Source: Faecalicatena orotica
Lineage (GTDB): Bacteria > Bacillota > Clostridia > Lachnospirales > Lachnospiraceae
Direction of reading: 5' to 3'
Assembly: GCF_003149245.1 (NCBI RefSeq)
Contig: NZ_QGDL01000001.1
Coordinates: 709,089 to 773,088, forward strand
Length of the DNA stretch: 64,000 bases
In this document: piece by piece, positions 16,224 through 24,145 of the stretch
Numbering within the stretch: the first letter of the stretch is position 1
Layout of the letters: each line of letters opens with the position of its first letter
Notes under the pieces: model-generated
Told to the model about the DNA's origin: nothing
Databases searched by the model: none
Seen by the model: only the letters and a program-made list of their open reading frames with translations
Position numbers and translations under genes: made by a program

Positions 16224-18470
16224 CTATTCAGAAAGGTAGGTATCTGCTTTTTCAGCGATATCTTTCGCTGCCTCTTCGGCCGTTCTGCTGCCGTCAAAAT
16301 ATGTTTTTGCTCCATCCAGTATCATCTCTCCTATGATGTCATCCTTCTGTACCGGTTTTTTCAGTTTCTTTCCCATATCGGCCAGAGACTGTACCTCACT
16401 TCTGTGGGGAAGTGTAATATTCTCCGTCACTGGTTCTGTTTCATCTTCTTCGCCATCTGTAGCAGATGCGGCAGATGAAATACTTACACTGCCGTTGGCT
16501 TCATCGGGTTCTTCCTCCAAACTCTGTATCAAGGCTTCCATTGCCTTTTCATTCACCGGGAAACCGCAGTCCACATCTACAGTCTGTACGTCCTTGGACA
16601 ACAACGTTTTTACAAATTCCCTGGCGAGCTCAGTATTCTTGGAAGCCTTATTGATTCCTACAAGGTCATGGGGGGTATAAATGCCATTCGTATCCGTTGG
16701 TTCTGTACCTGTTTTTCTCATGTAATGATAAGGCATCATCATACTCTGAATCCCTTTGATTTCATATGATGCAATCGTATCCGTTTCCTCCAGGCTTCCC
16801 ACCTTCCCGACATTCCAGCCTGAGTCCGGGGTTTGTGATCCTCCCCCGAAAAATATGGTTCCTTCCACGCCGTCCGATTCTACGGTTTTTCCCGCTGTCT
16901 CGATTAAGGAAGCAAGTAATTCTGTATCAATGCTTTGTTTTTCATCTACAATCTCATCATAGTAAATATTTAACAACAGGCCCATAACCTTATTTTTATC
17001 GGCCATCTCCATTAAATCATTCCATTTATGGTCTTTCATGTAATCTATCAGTGTATTTGACGATTTCAGTATCCTGGCTTTTTCACTGCTGCCCATCAGG
17101 ATCGGGACACCATATCTGGTCGGAATCTGATATATTTTGCCGTTCTTTTCGTAAGGATCTGTTATATTCGCGCTGATTCCATCCTCTTTATCCACAGCAT
17201 CCAATATGCCGCCCAGATCAGCTAATATACCTTTTTCAATATAAGACTCTGCCGGCAGACCATCCAGCATAATCACATCAGCGCCGCTGCCCCCCAGCAG
17301 TTCCGTATTCAGTGCACGGATGCTGTCCGCCTTTGTTCCGGTTCCCTCTCCGGCACTGCCTGTCTTGTATTCGATTCCCACATCCGGATTGTCCTGCTGG
17401 AACTTCGCAATCGCCTGCCGTACCGCACTGCTTTCTGTCAGCCCGTAAACAGTCAGCATCTGGGAAGGCTTAGCTTTTGCAGTCTTATCATATACATACC
17501 GGTAAAGCTGGTAAGTCGTCTCTCCGCCTGCAGTCTGTGTATGAAACAGTACCAGATATGTCCCTTTTTCTGTCTCCACAAGGTTTATGGCACCCGCCTG
17601 CGGAATACCGAATGCGGACGCGTTTTCACTAATCAGGTCCTCTGCCACACTTCCCCCTTTTGTCAGGTGGTGCAGCCCCTTGGAATCCGCATAAATGCAG
17701 TCATTCTCCTCATTGATTTTGACAATGCCGTCACTCGTCATGTCAGCATATTTGATTTCATCCCTCACTTCGCCGGTTGCTGTATCATAGTAGATAAAAC
17801 CAGTCCCGTCCTGATTTCCCATGATAAGGTCTTTTCCGCTGACATCCATGAGCATGGACAGAACTCCGGTATACTCCCCGCTCTGGAAGCTCCTGATCAG
17901 ATCCCCTGTCTTCTGGTCATACATCCTTACCTCTCCCGTAACCGGAAACGCAAGGAAGAGGTTTCCGTCGGAATCAACCGCCATGTTCGAAACAATCGGA
18001 TACATATCCATATCTCCCTGGCTGGCAAGCTCTGGTATCACAATCTCTTCACTCGTGCCGTCCCCTGCATCTCTGACCACATGGGATTTATTCTCATTGT
18101 CAAAAAACAGTGCATATAGTTTACCGTCTTCTCCCCTTACTATATTGCTGAACTCTCCTAATGTGCTGCCCGCATGATCCAGCCAGGCCGCATCACCTTC
18201 TGTAAAATTACCGTCCTCATAGTGGTATGCCCCGTATGTTCCTGCCAATGTGTTATAGGTATAAAGCCAGGAATCACTCTCTTCCCCTGCAGTCAGCGCT
18301 ATCACATTTTCGCCTTCTTTCACAGGAAGCTCAACTGGTTCCTCTACATATCTCCCCATCGCCTCCTGACCGCCTTTAGCATCTTTATCTTTTTTACCTG
18401 AACATCCCGTTATCCCGGCCGCTGCCAGCGCCACCGCAAGCAGTACTGCCGCAAATCTTCTTATTTTCAT
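16224..18470 (-). CDS. Lipoprotein fusing a beta-propeller-like sensor region to a CUT1 solute-binding domain
   Basis: 748 residues, much longer than the usual ~420 for this binding-protein class. The signal peptide ends in ITGC (lipid-anchored Cys23). Residues about 45-335 show repeated short blade-like units such as GEDGKLYALFFD, AVDSDGNLFLAF and VSGKDLIMGNQDG, resembling a beta-propeller. From about 345 (LTVYGLTESSAVRQAIAKF) the chain is a type-1 extracellular solute-binding domain with GGSGADVIMLDGLPAESYIEKG and GKIYQIPTRYGVP. An acidic, Ser/Glu-rich insert lies near 655-680. It is first in an operon with sugar-type permeases and is divergent from a two-component system. Confidence 0.82.
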   Translation of the reverse strand: MKIRRFAAVLLAVALAAAGITGCSGKKDKDAKGGQEAMGRYVEEPVELPVKEGENVIALTAGEESDSWLYTYNTLAGTYGAYHYEDGNFTEGDAAWLDHAGSTLGEFSNIVRGEDGKLYALFFDNENKSHVVRDAGDGTSEEIVIPELASQGDMDMYPIVSNMAVDSDGNLFLAFPVTGEVRMYDQKTGDLIRSFQSGEYTGVLSMLMDVSGKDLIMGNQDGTGFIYYDTATGEVRDEIKYADMTSDGIVKINEENDCIYADSKGLHHLTKGGSVAEDLISENASAFGIPQAGAINLVETEKGTYLVLFHTQTAGGETTYQLYRYVYDKTAKAKPSQMLTVYGLTESSAVRQAIAKFQQDNPDVGIEYKTGSAGEGTGTKADSIRALNTELLGGSGADVIMLDGLPAESYIEKGILADLGGILDAVDKEDGISANITDPYEKNGKIYQIPTRYGVPILMGSSEKARILKSSNTLIDYMKDHKWNDLMEMADKNKVMGLLLNIYYDEIVDEKQSIDTELLASLIETAGKTVESDGVEGTIFFGGGSQTPDSGWNVGKVGSLEETDTIASYEIKGIQSMMMPYHYMRKTGTEPTDTNGIYTPHDLVGINKASKNTELAREFVKTLLSKDVQTVDVDCGFPVNEKAMEALIQSLEEEPDEANGSVSISSAASATDGEEDETEPVTENITLPHRSEVQSLADMGKKLKKPVQKDDIIGEMILDGAKTYFDGSRTAEEAAKDIAEKADTYLSE

Positions 18471-18517
18471 TGAATCGTCCTCCGTTTCTTTTTAAGTACG
18501 TCTTTAGTCTAGCAAAC

Positions 18518-18574
18518 ATTTCTCTAAAAATCTTTTAAGGATTCTTAATGTTTTTACAGATTTTTTAGAGAAAT
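18518..18574. promoter_or_regulatory. Long inverted repeat in the divergent lipoprotein / response-regulator promoter
   Basis: ATTTCTCTAAAAATCT (18518-18533) is mirrored by AGATTTTTTAGAGAAAT (18558-18574) with one extra base, leaving a ~24-nt centre. It lies between two divergent operons, immediately upstream of a TATACT at 18581-18586 that would serve the response regulator. The likely role is a binding site for that regulator; a hairpin is the alternative. Confidence 0.55.
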
Positions 18575-18580
18575 CTTTGC

Positions 18581-18586
18581 TATACT
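18581..18586 (+). promoter_or_regulatory. -10 element of the two-component operon
   Basis: TATACT in an AT-rich context 61 nt before the response-regulator start. No good -35 is seen at 16-18 nt; the arm of the inverted repeat sits there instead, as expected for an activator-dependent promoter. A short AGCAGC-TTC-GCTGCT hairpin lies in the leader at 18593-18607. Confidence 0.45.
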
Positions 18587-18641
18587 ATATTCAGCAGCTT
18601 CGCTGCTTTCATTTCTTTGAGAATAGAAAGGATCCGATATC

Positions 18642-19325
18642 GTGAGAATTTTATTGATTGAAGACGATCTGGAATTGTGTGAGGCCGTGCGCCTCCATCT
18701 TGTGAAGGACAACTATGACACAGATATCTGCAATACAGGGACAGATGCTTTGTTTTACGCATCTCACCAGGCATACGACGCCATCATCCTGGACCGGATG
18801 CTTCCGGGCGTTGACGGCATGACCATCCTGCAGTCCATCCGCAGGAACGGTATCCAGACCCCCATCATCCTCGCCACTGCCATGAATGATATCACGGACC
18901 GGATCGACGGTCTGGATGCAGGTGCAGATGACTATATTGTAAAGCCATTCGACGTGCTGGAGCTGATGGCAAGGATTCGCGCGCTGACAAGAAGGCCTGC
19001 CGCAATCCTCCCCGGACACAGCCTCACCTTCGGCGACCTTGAACTGTTCAAAGAGAAACACGAGCTTTCCTGCGGCGGGCAGCTTCTCTCTCTTTCTAAG
19101 AGAGAATCCGGCCTGTTTGAATATTTCATCAAAAATGCAGGGCAGGTCCTGCCCCGTTCCCTCATCCTTACACACATCTGGGGACCGGATACAGAAGTCG
19201 AGGACGGAAATCTTGATAATTACATCCATTTCTTGAGAAAACGTCTGAGGGCCCTCAACAGCCGTACTAAAATCGTAACCATTCACGGTGTGGGATACCG
19301 CATGGAGGAATCTGATGTTTCATAA
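18642..19325 (+). CDS. OmpR/PhoB-family response regulator
   Basis: 227 residues from a GTG. The receiver domain has the acidic pair E7-D8-D9 and the phosphoacceptor D51 (IILDRMLPGVDG), with Lys in IVKPFDVLELMARI. The C-terminal winged helix ends in VVTIHGVGYRMEE-like sequence (VTIHGVGYRMEES). It overlaps the kinase gene by 11 nt. It is divergent from the lipoprotein/permease/adaptor operon and probably controls it through the inverted repeat between them. Confidence 0.93.
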   Translation: MRILLIEDDLELCEAVRLHLVKDNYDTDICNTGTDALFYASHQAYDAIILDRMLPGVDGMTILQSIRRNGIQTPIILATAMNDITDRIDGLDAGADDYIVKPFDVLELMARIRALTRRPAAILPGHSLTFGDLELFKEKHELSCGGQLLSLSKRESGLFEYFIKNAGQVLPRSLILTHIWGPDTEVEDGNLDNYIHFLRKRLRALNSRTKIVTIHGVGYRMEESDVS

Positions 19326-20631
19326 ACTAAGGAAAAAACTGACTCTGGCCTACACGGTTACGACCGGCATGGTCCTTGTCTGCGTTCTCGCAGTCATCCT
19401 GTATACGACAGAGCGCTCCATATCCGAGCGCAACATTGAAAACTTTGAAAAGAATATCATGGAGCTCAGTTCGAAGCTGCAGTACGGCAGCTCCATCTCC
19501 CAGTCCTGGCTGACAGATCAGGAAATAGAGAATCAGCTGATCATCCACATCGAAGAAAATACCGTTCCTTTCTTGTTTCCAGGTTCCTATACTACGAAGA
19601 CGGACAGGGACCTCCTCGTAGAAAAGGCTAAAAACATGGCAAGCAAACAACAGGTCAGCCCGGATATCCCCCCTGTCTCCACCTCTCTCCAAAAAACAGA
19701 CATCATGTCCCTAAACGGCGAAAATGGAGACTCTTATCTGGCCTATGTCATGGTCACGCCGTCGCAGACCGGTGGTTTTAAAAGCATGGTGGTCCTGCAC
19801 GATAACCGGCAGAAAAAGATGCAGATCAAAAACGGACGCATCCTGTTCCTCACGACGGGCCTGTCCGGCATTGCCGCCATCTTTCTTGTGAGCTGGTTCT
19901 TTGTAGGACATTCCTTAAAGCCGCTTGCGAAAAACAGAGAAAAACAGAACGAATTTATCGCTGCCGCCTCCCATGAGCTGCGCTCCCCCCTTGCTGTCAT
20001 TCAGGCCTCTTCCTCTGCAGTTCTGGAGGATACTTCCAGATCCGGGGAGTTCCTGGCGACTATACAGAAAGAATGCAGACGGATGGGGCGGCTTGTAAAT
20101 GACATGCTGGTCCTTGCCTCCGCCGACACAAAAGGGTGGCACGTGGCACGTGAACAGATTGATATGGATACCCTGCTGTTAGACATCTATGAACATTATG
20201 AACCCCTGTGTTCAGAAAAACACGTTCCGCTTTGTATCAGCCTTCCAGACGAACCCCTGCCGCCTGTCCTCGGAGACAAAGAACGGCTGGAACAAATCTT
20301 CTCCATCCTGATTGACAATGCGCTCACCTATGGTACAGGGAAGGGCGGCACCGGCAGGAATCTGCCCGTAGAACTGAGGGCAGAAGTTTCAAAACACCAT
20401 CTCTGCGTATCTGTAGCCGACCACGGCCCCGGAATCACAGATGAAAAGAAACCACAGGTCTTCGACCGTTTCTTCCGCACCGACCAGTCCCGCAGGGATA
20501 AGTCCCACTTCGGCCTTGGCTTAAGCGTGGCAAGAGAACTGGCACATCTGCACGATGGCACACTCACACTCACAGACACGGCCGGGGGCGGATGCACATT
20601 CACACTCAGACTAAAGAGAGGGAACTTTTAG
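19315..20631 (+). CDS. Membrane sensor histidine kinase
   Basis: 438 residues from the ATG at 19315, which has GGAGG six nt upstream; an in-frame GTG at 19288 lies inside the regulator gene and lacks a site. A membrane segment at about 12-32, an outside sensor region of ~140 residues and a second membrane segment near 180-200 precede the H box FIAAASHELRSPLAV with His220. N box (FSILIDNALTYG), G1 (VADHGPGI) and G2 (HFGLGLSVA) are all present. It phosphorylates the regulator encoded just upstream. The signal is unknown; the linked lipoprotein and adaptor suggest an extracellular compound. Confidence 0.92.
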   Translation: MFHKLRKKLTLAYTVTTGMVLVCVLAVILYTTERSISERNIENFEKNIMELSSKLQYGSSISQSWLTDQEIENQLIIHIEENTVPFLFPGSYTTKTDRDLLVEKAKNMASKQQVSPDIPPVSTSLQKTDIMSLNGENGDSYLAYVMVTPSQTGGFKSMVVLHDNRQKKMQIKNGRILFLTTGLSGIAAIFLVSWFFVGHSLKPLAKNREKQNEFIAAASHELRSPLAVIQASSSAVLEDTSRSGEFLATIQKECRRMGRLVNDMLVLASADTKGWHVAREQIDMDTLLLDIYEHYEPLCSEKHVPLCISLPDEPLPPVLGDKERLEQIFSILIDNALTYGTGKGGTGRNLPVELRAEVSKHHLCVSVADHGPGITDEKKPQVFDRFFRTDQSRRDKSHFGLGLSVARELAHLHDGTLTLTDTAGGGCTFTLRLKRGNF

Positions 20632-20646
20632 GTGACGGGGACGCCC

Positions 20647-20914
20647 CATGTAAGGTTTGGTAGCCGGGGCTGTATATGCCGCTGCGAAATGCACACCGTG
20701 TTGCTAACGGATTCTACTAAAAAATGACACCTGAATGACAGGTACAGAGAACACATCACGAGAAATCTGATGATTTCTCGCGCTGAGTTCTCCAAAAATA
20801 TGATTCGGAATCATATTTTTCCCTGCCATTCAGGTGTCATTTTTTCTAGAATCCGTAAGCACACTCTAGCATTTTGCAGCGGCATATACAGCCCCGGCCA
20901 CCAAACCTTACATG
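20647..20914. repeat. 268-bp near-perfect palindromic element with two inner hairpins (MITE- or cruciform-like)
   Basis: The left arm (20647-20742) and right arm (20822-20914) are reverse complements with few differences: 38 of the outermost 39 positions pair, and TGACACCTGAATG pairs with CATTCAGGTGTCA near the inner end. The ~79-nt centre holds two further hairpins: CGAGAAATC-TGAT-GATTTCTCG (20759-20780), flanked by GAGAAC/GTTCTC, and AAAAATATGATTC/GAATCATATTTTT (20794-20820). The element fills the gap between the convergent kinase and LacI genes. It has no ORF, and I saw no clear target-site duplication. It could act as a strong transcription barrier, a non-autonomous mobile element or a structured RNA. 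Confidence 0.85.
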
Positions 20915-20993
20915 AAGCTGGTCCATCCGACAGGCAGAAAATCATATCGATTGTCAAGCATTAAAATGAACAAAACATTTCAAACAAAAAAAA

Positions 20994-22007
20994 TTAGCAT
21001 AAGGTAGACTGCCTGTGGATGAGCCTGCATGTAAATTCCTGATAGGTAAACTCCTCTTCTTTCCCGGCGAGTATAGCCAGTATTAGTTTTGCCGCATACC
21101 GCCCCATTTCGTGATAGGGGATGGTAATGCCTGTGACGGACGGGTATGTGATGGCGTAGAAGTCTACGTTGTTAATGAAGATGTTCTTCGGATGCTGGGG
21201 CAGTACGACGCCATTTTTCAGTATCTCGCGCTGGATCAGGTAACCGATGTCGTAGTTATGGGAGATTGCGATATCAAATTCATGGGTGTCCATGTATGCC
21301 TTCAGACCCGGGTAAATATTTTCCGGACACCGGTATTTCACCGGGATCACTACATGCTCCAGATCGCACTCCGGGTAGATTCTGGCGGCCATTTCTGCAA
21401 ACTGGGGATATTTGTTGTTTACAAATACACCCTCGTTATCTACAGAGAAATACCGGATGGTCCTCAGCTGCTTCTGCCTGCAGAACAGGACGCATTCTTC
21501 CAGCACATCGTCGAAGGCGTGCGGCTTCGGTGATTTTTTTGAAAATACGCCGTCCATACAGACAACCACGTAGGGGATGTCATATTTCTCCGCAGGCTCT
21601 ACAAACTTTTCATGTTCTTTATTAGAGATATAGATCAGCCCGTCGATCAGGTTTGATTTATAGCTGTTAATATAGGATGGTGAAGTGTCTTCCTTCTTCT
21701 CATAAAACAAGGTCAGTGTATAATTCATCTTATCCAGATATCTTCCGATACCCTCGATGGTATCGAGAAAAGACTGGCGGCTGTAGTCCCACGCACAGAC
21801 GATGCCGATGGCAGTACATTTCTTATTCCTCATACTCCGTGCCGCCTCGTTGGGGACATAGTGGTATTCTGCAATGACTTTTCTCACCCTCTCCTTTGTC
21901 TCCTCACTGATACGCTTATCGTTCCGGTCATTGAGCACATAGGAGACGGTCGCCTGGGACACTCCGCATATTTTTGCTATCTCTTTTGCTGTAATATTGC
22001 CTTTCAT
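20994..22007 (-). CDS. LacI family transcriptional regulator
   Basis: 337 residues from the ATG at 22007 (GGGGGG upstream); extra in-frame codons back to 22088 precede the conserved HTH and are not expected to be translated. The HTH is typical: ITAKEIAKICGVSQATVSYV, then the hinge-helix region with VPNEAARSMR. The C-terminal part is a periplasmic-binding-like effector domain (GLIYISNKEHEKF, ISHNYDIGYLI). It is divergent from the M24 peptidase gene. A perfect 20-bp palindrome lies in the shared promoter region, so it very probably controls itself and the peptidase/permease operon. The inducer is unknown and need not be a sugar. Confidence 0.9.
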   Translation of the reverse strand: MKGNITAKEIAKICGVSQATVSYVLNDRNDKRISEETKERVRKVIAEYHYVPNEAARSMRNKKCTAIGIVCAWDYSRQSFLDTIEGIGRYLDKMNYTLTLFYEKKEDTSPSYINSYKSNLIDGLIYISNKEHEKFVEPAEKYDIPYVVVCMDGVFSKKSPKPHAFDDVLEECVLFCRQKQLRTIRYFSVDNEGVFVNNKYPQFAEMAARIYPECDLEHVVIPVKYRCPENIYPGLKAYMDTHEFDIAISHNYDIGYLIQREILKNGVVLPQHPKNIFINNVDFYAITYPSVTGITIPYHEMGRYAAKLILAILAGKEEEFTYQEFTCRLIHRQSTLC

Positions 22008-22128
22008 ACAAATCCCCCGATTCAAAGTTAGTCGTAATGCCGTTATGTTTCCTGAAAGTTTTTTAAAAAATTGCACAACATTTTCCATTCTATCTTGTAT
22101 TTCTTATTGATTTATGCTAATATAAATC

Positions 22129-22148
22129 TTGCTTATAGGTATAAGCAA
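22129..22148. promoter_or_regulatory. Primary LacI-family operator
   Basis: TTGCTTATA-GG-TATAAGCAA is a perfect inverted repeat with a 2-nt centre. It lies 122 nt from the lacI-type start and 146 nt from the peptidase start. The centre is GG rather than the usual CG of this family. Confidence 0.75.
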
Positions 22149-22218
22149 AAAACTTTATTGTCATTATAGCAGTAATTTGTAAGCTCATCAAGGGCACAAA
22201 TTATTTATTTTTACTTTT

Positions 22219-22238
22219 TTGCTTATACGATTAACCTG
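22219..22238. promoter_or_regulatory. Second, imperfect operator near the peptidase start
   Basis: The half-site TTGCTTATA is repeated exactly, here followed by CG and a degenerate second half (ATTAACCTG). It is 90 nt from the first operator, roughly eight to nine helical turns, which would allow repression by looping. Confidence 0.55.
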
Positions 22239-22293
22239 CATTTCTGGTATTGTCAGCTGCCAGAATAACAAGGATAATGTCAGGAGGTTTTAA

Positions 22294-24096
22294 ATGTCAG
22301 GAAAAGAACATGTATCTGCCCTCAGGGACCTGATGAGGCAGGAACACGTGGATGCAGTCTACATCGGTACTGCAGATCCACATCAGAGTGAAGGCGTCGC
22401 GACACACTGGCGTGCCATGCAGTGGTTCAGCGGATTTACCGGAACTACAGGTTACTGTGTAATCACTCTGGAAAAGGCCGCATTCTGGAGTGACGGACGC
22501 TATGCGGCGCAAATGGAGCGCGAGCTAGACAGCAGCGTCTTTGAACTCTGCAACACCTCGGTGCAGGGAACACCGGGATGGATGGAATGGCTTGTAAAGA
22601 ATGTGGGCGCCGGTTCCGTTCTTTCTATGGACGGCGAGGTCCTATCCATTGCTGATTTCAGGAAATGCAGGGACTATCTGAAGCAGTATGATGTCAGCAT
22701 CCGGCATGAGGTGAATTATCCCGGGATGCTTTGGAATGACCGCCCCGATATCCCGGATGCACCGGTCTGGGAGCTCGAGCTTCCCTATGCAGGCGAATCC
22801 AGAAAGGATAAGATTTCCCGCGTGCGCTCTGCCATTTCGGACAGGAATGCCGATTGTTATCTGGGCTGCTGTCTGGATGATGTGGCATGGCTTACGAATT
22901 TAAGGGGAGGGGACCATCCGATCTACCCGATTTTTCACGGATATCTGCTGATCACCCCGAAAGAAGTCTGCCTGTGTATGGATGAGGAAAAACTCAGCGC
23001 TGCCATCCGTACCCATCTGGAGGAAGACGGAATCAGCATCTTTCCGAGAAACGAAGTGTTCCCGCTTATTTCAAGGCTTACATCCGGCAGCAGGATTCTG
23101 ATGGATCCGTACAAAACAAGCCTGAAGCTTTTCGCTTCTGTCCCAAAAGATGTACATATCATCGAGCAGATGGATATCATCACTTACCTGAAAAGCCGGA
23201 AGAATCCGACAGAGCAGGAGAATATCCGGACAAGCAACCTCAAGGAAAGCGCCGCGATTGTCCGTTTTATCCGGCATATTTATGACCGGCTGGAAACAGG
23301 TACTGTGACAGAATACGACCTGGTCCGGGATCTGGAGATTTTCCGCAGGATGGACCCGGACTACCTGATGCCTGCCAATCTGGCGATCATCGCTTATGGT
23401 CCGAACGCTGCCCTGCCCCACTACCGTCCTACTGAGGAGATACATTCCGAGGTAAAGAAAGAAGGAATGCTGCTGTTCGACATCTGTGCCCATTATAAAA
23501 CCGGCACAACAGACATTACCCGGGTGATCCCGACAGGCCCGTGCACGGAGGAGATGCGTACCGACTACACACTGGCACTAAAATCCAATATTGCACTGGC
23601 CACCCAGCGATTTGTCTACGGAATGACCGGCGATGTCCTCGACGGAGTCTCCAAAGCTGTCCAGTGGAATCATTCCCGCCATTTCGGACATGGAACCGGA
23701 CATGGGATGGGCTATCTGCTCTATGTACATGAAGGTCCGGGAAAGATCATTACCGAATTTGCACCGCCGTTCCCGTATGCCAGACAGGTGCCACTCGATA
23801 CCGGCATGCTCTTCTCCGATGAGCCGGGAGTGTACAAACCGGGCAGGCACGGGGTCCGTCTGGAAAATAATCTTCTTGTTCAGGAAGAATGTGTAAATGA
23901 ATTCGGGAGATTCCTGAAATTTGAAACTGTAACCTTCTGCCCATTTGAACGCAGCCTTATCCTGACCGGGCTGCTGACAAAAGAGGAAACAGCATGGGTG
24001 GACCATTACCACGAAGAGACTTATCACAAGCTCTCCCCTTATTTAAATGAAGAGGAAAAAATCTGGCTGGGGGAAAAGACACAGCCGCTTGTGTAA
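22294..24096 (+). CDS. M24 family Xaa-Pro aminopeptidase (aminopeptidase P)
   Basis: 600 residues, the long three-domain form of aminopeptidase P with two creatinase-like N-terminal domains. Metal-site motifs are in order: LLFDICAHY and TTDITR (two Asp), HFGHGTGHGMGY (His), SDEPGVYKPG (Glu) and GVRLENNLL (Glu). It removes N-terminal residues ahead of proline in the cytosol. AGGAGG lies a few nt before the ATG. It is followed 49 nt later by a YfcC-type permease, so uptake of a peptide or amino acid and its cleavage are probably coupled, under the divergent LacI-type repressor. Confidence 0.92.
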   Translation: MSGKEHVSALRDLMRQEHVDAVYIGTADPHQSEGVATHWRAMQWFSGFTGTTGYCVITLEKAAFWSDGRYAAQMERELDSSVFELCNTSVQGTPGWMEWLVKNVGAGSVLSMDGEVLSIADFRKCRDYLKQYDVSIRHEVNYPGMLWNDRPDIPDAPVWELELPYAGESRKDKISRVRSAISDRNADCYLGCCLDDVAWLTNLRGGDHPIYPIFHGYLLITPKEVCLCMDEEKLSAAIRTHLEEDGISIFPRNEVFPLISRLTSGSRILMDPYKTSLKLFASVPKDVHIIEQMDIITYLKSRKNPTEQENIRTSNLKESAAIVRFIRHIYDRLETGTVTEYDLVRDLEIFRRMDPDYLMPANLAIIAYGPNAALPHYRPTEEIHSEVKKEGMLLFDICAHYKTGTTDITRVIPTGPCTEEMRTDYTLALKSNIALATQRFVYGMTGDVLDGVSKAVQWNHSRHFGHGTGHGMGYLLYVHEGPGKIITEFAPPFPYARQVPLDTGMLFSDEPGVYKPGRHGVRLENNLLVQEECVNEFGRFLKFETVTFCPFERSLILTGLLTKEETAWVDHYHEETYHKLSPYLNEEEKIWLGEKTQPLV

Positions 24097-24145
24097 AGTT
24101 TCAGAATCTGACCAGTTATTACTTATCAAAAAGGAGTAAGAAAAA

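Noticed and set aside
16211-16315. Longer N-terminus for the MalF-like permease
   Set aside because: It would overlap the lipoprotein gene by 92 nt and adds a basic stretch not expected in this family. The Met at 16210 fits better, although its ribosome site is weak.
17541-18119. 192-codon plus-strand open frame opposite the propeller lipoprotein
   Set aside because: Antisense to a convincing lipoprotein gene, with no recognizable motif or start site.
20647-20914. Treating the large palindrome as an ordinary bidirectional terminator
   Set aside because: Arms of about 95 bp and a two-hairpin centre are far larger than a terminator, and no T tail marks an end point.
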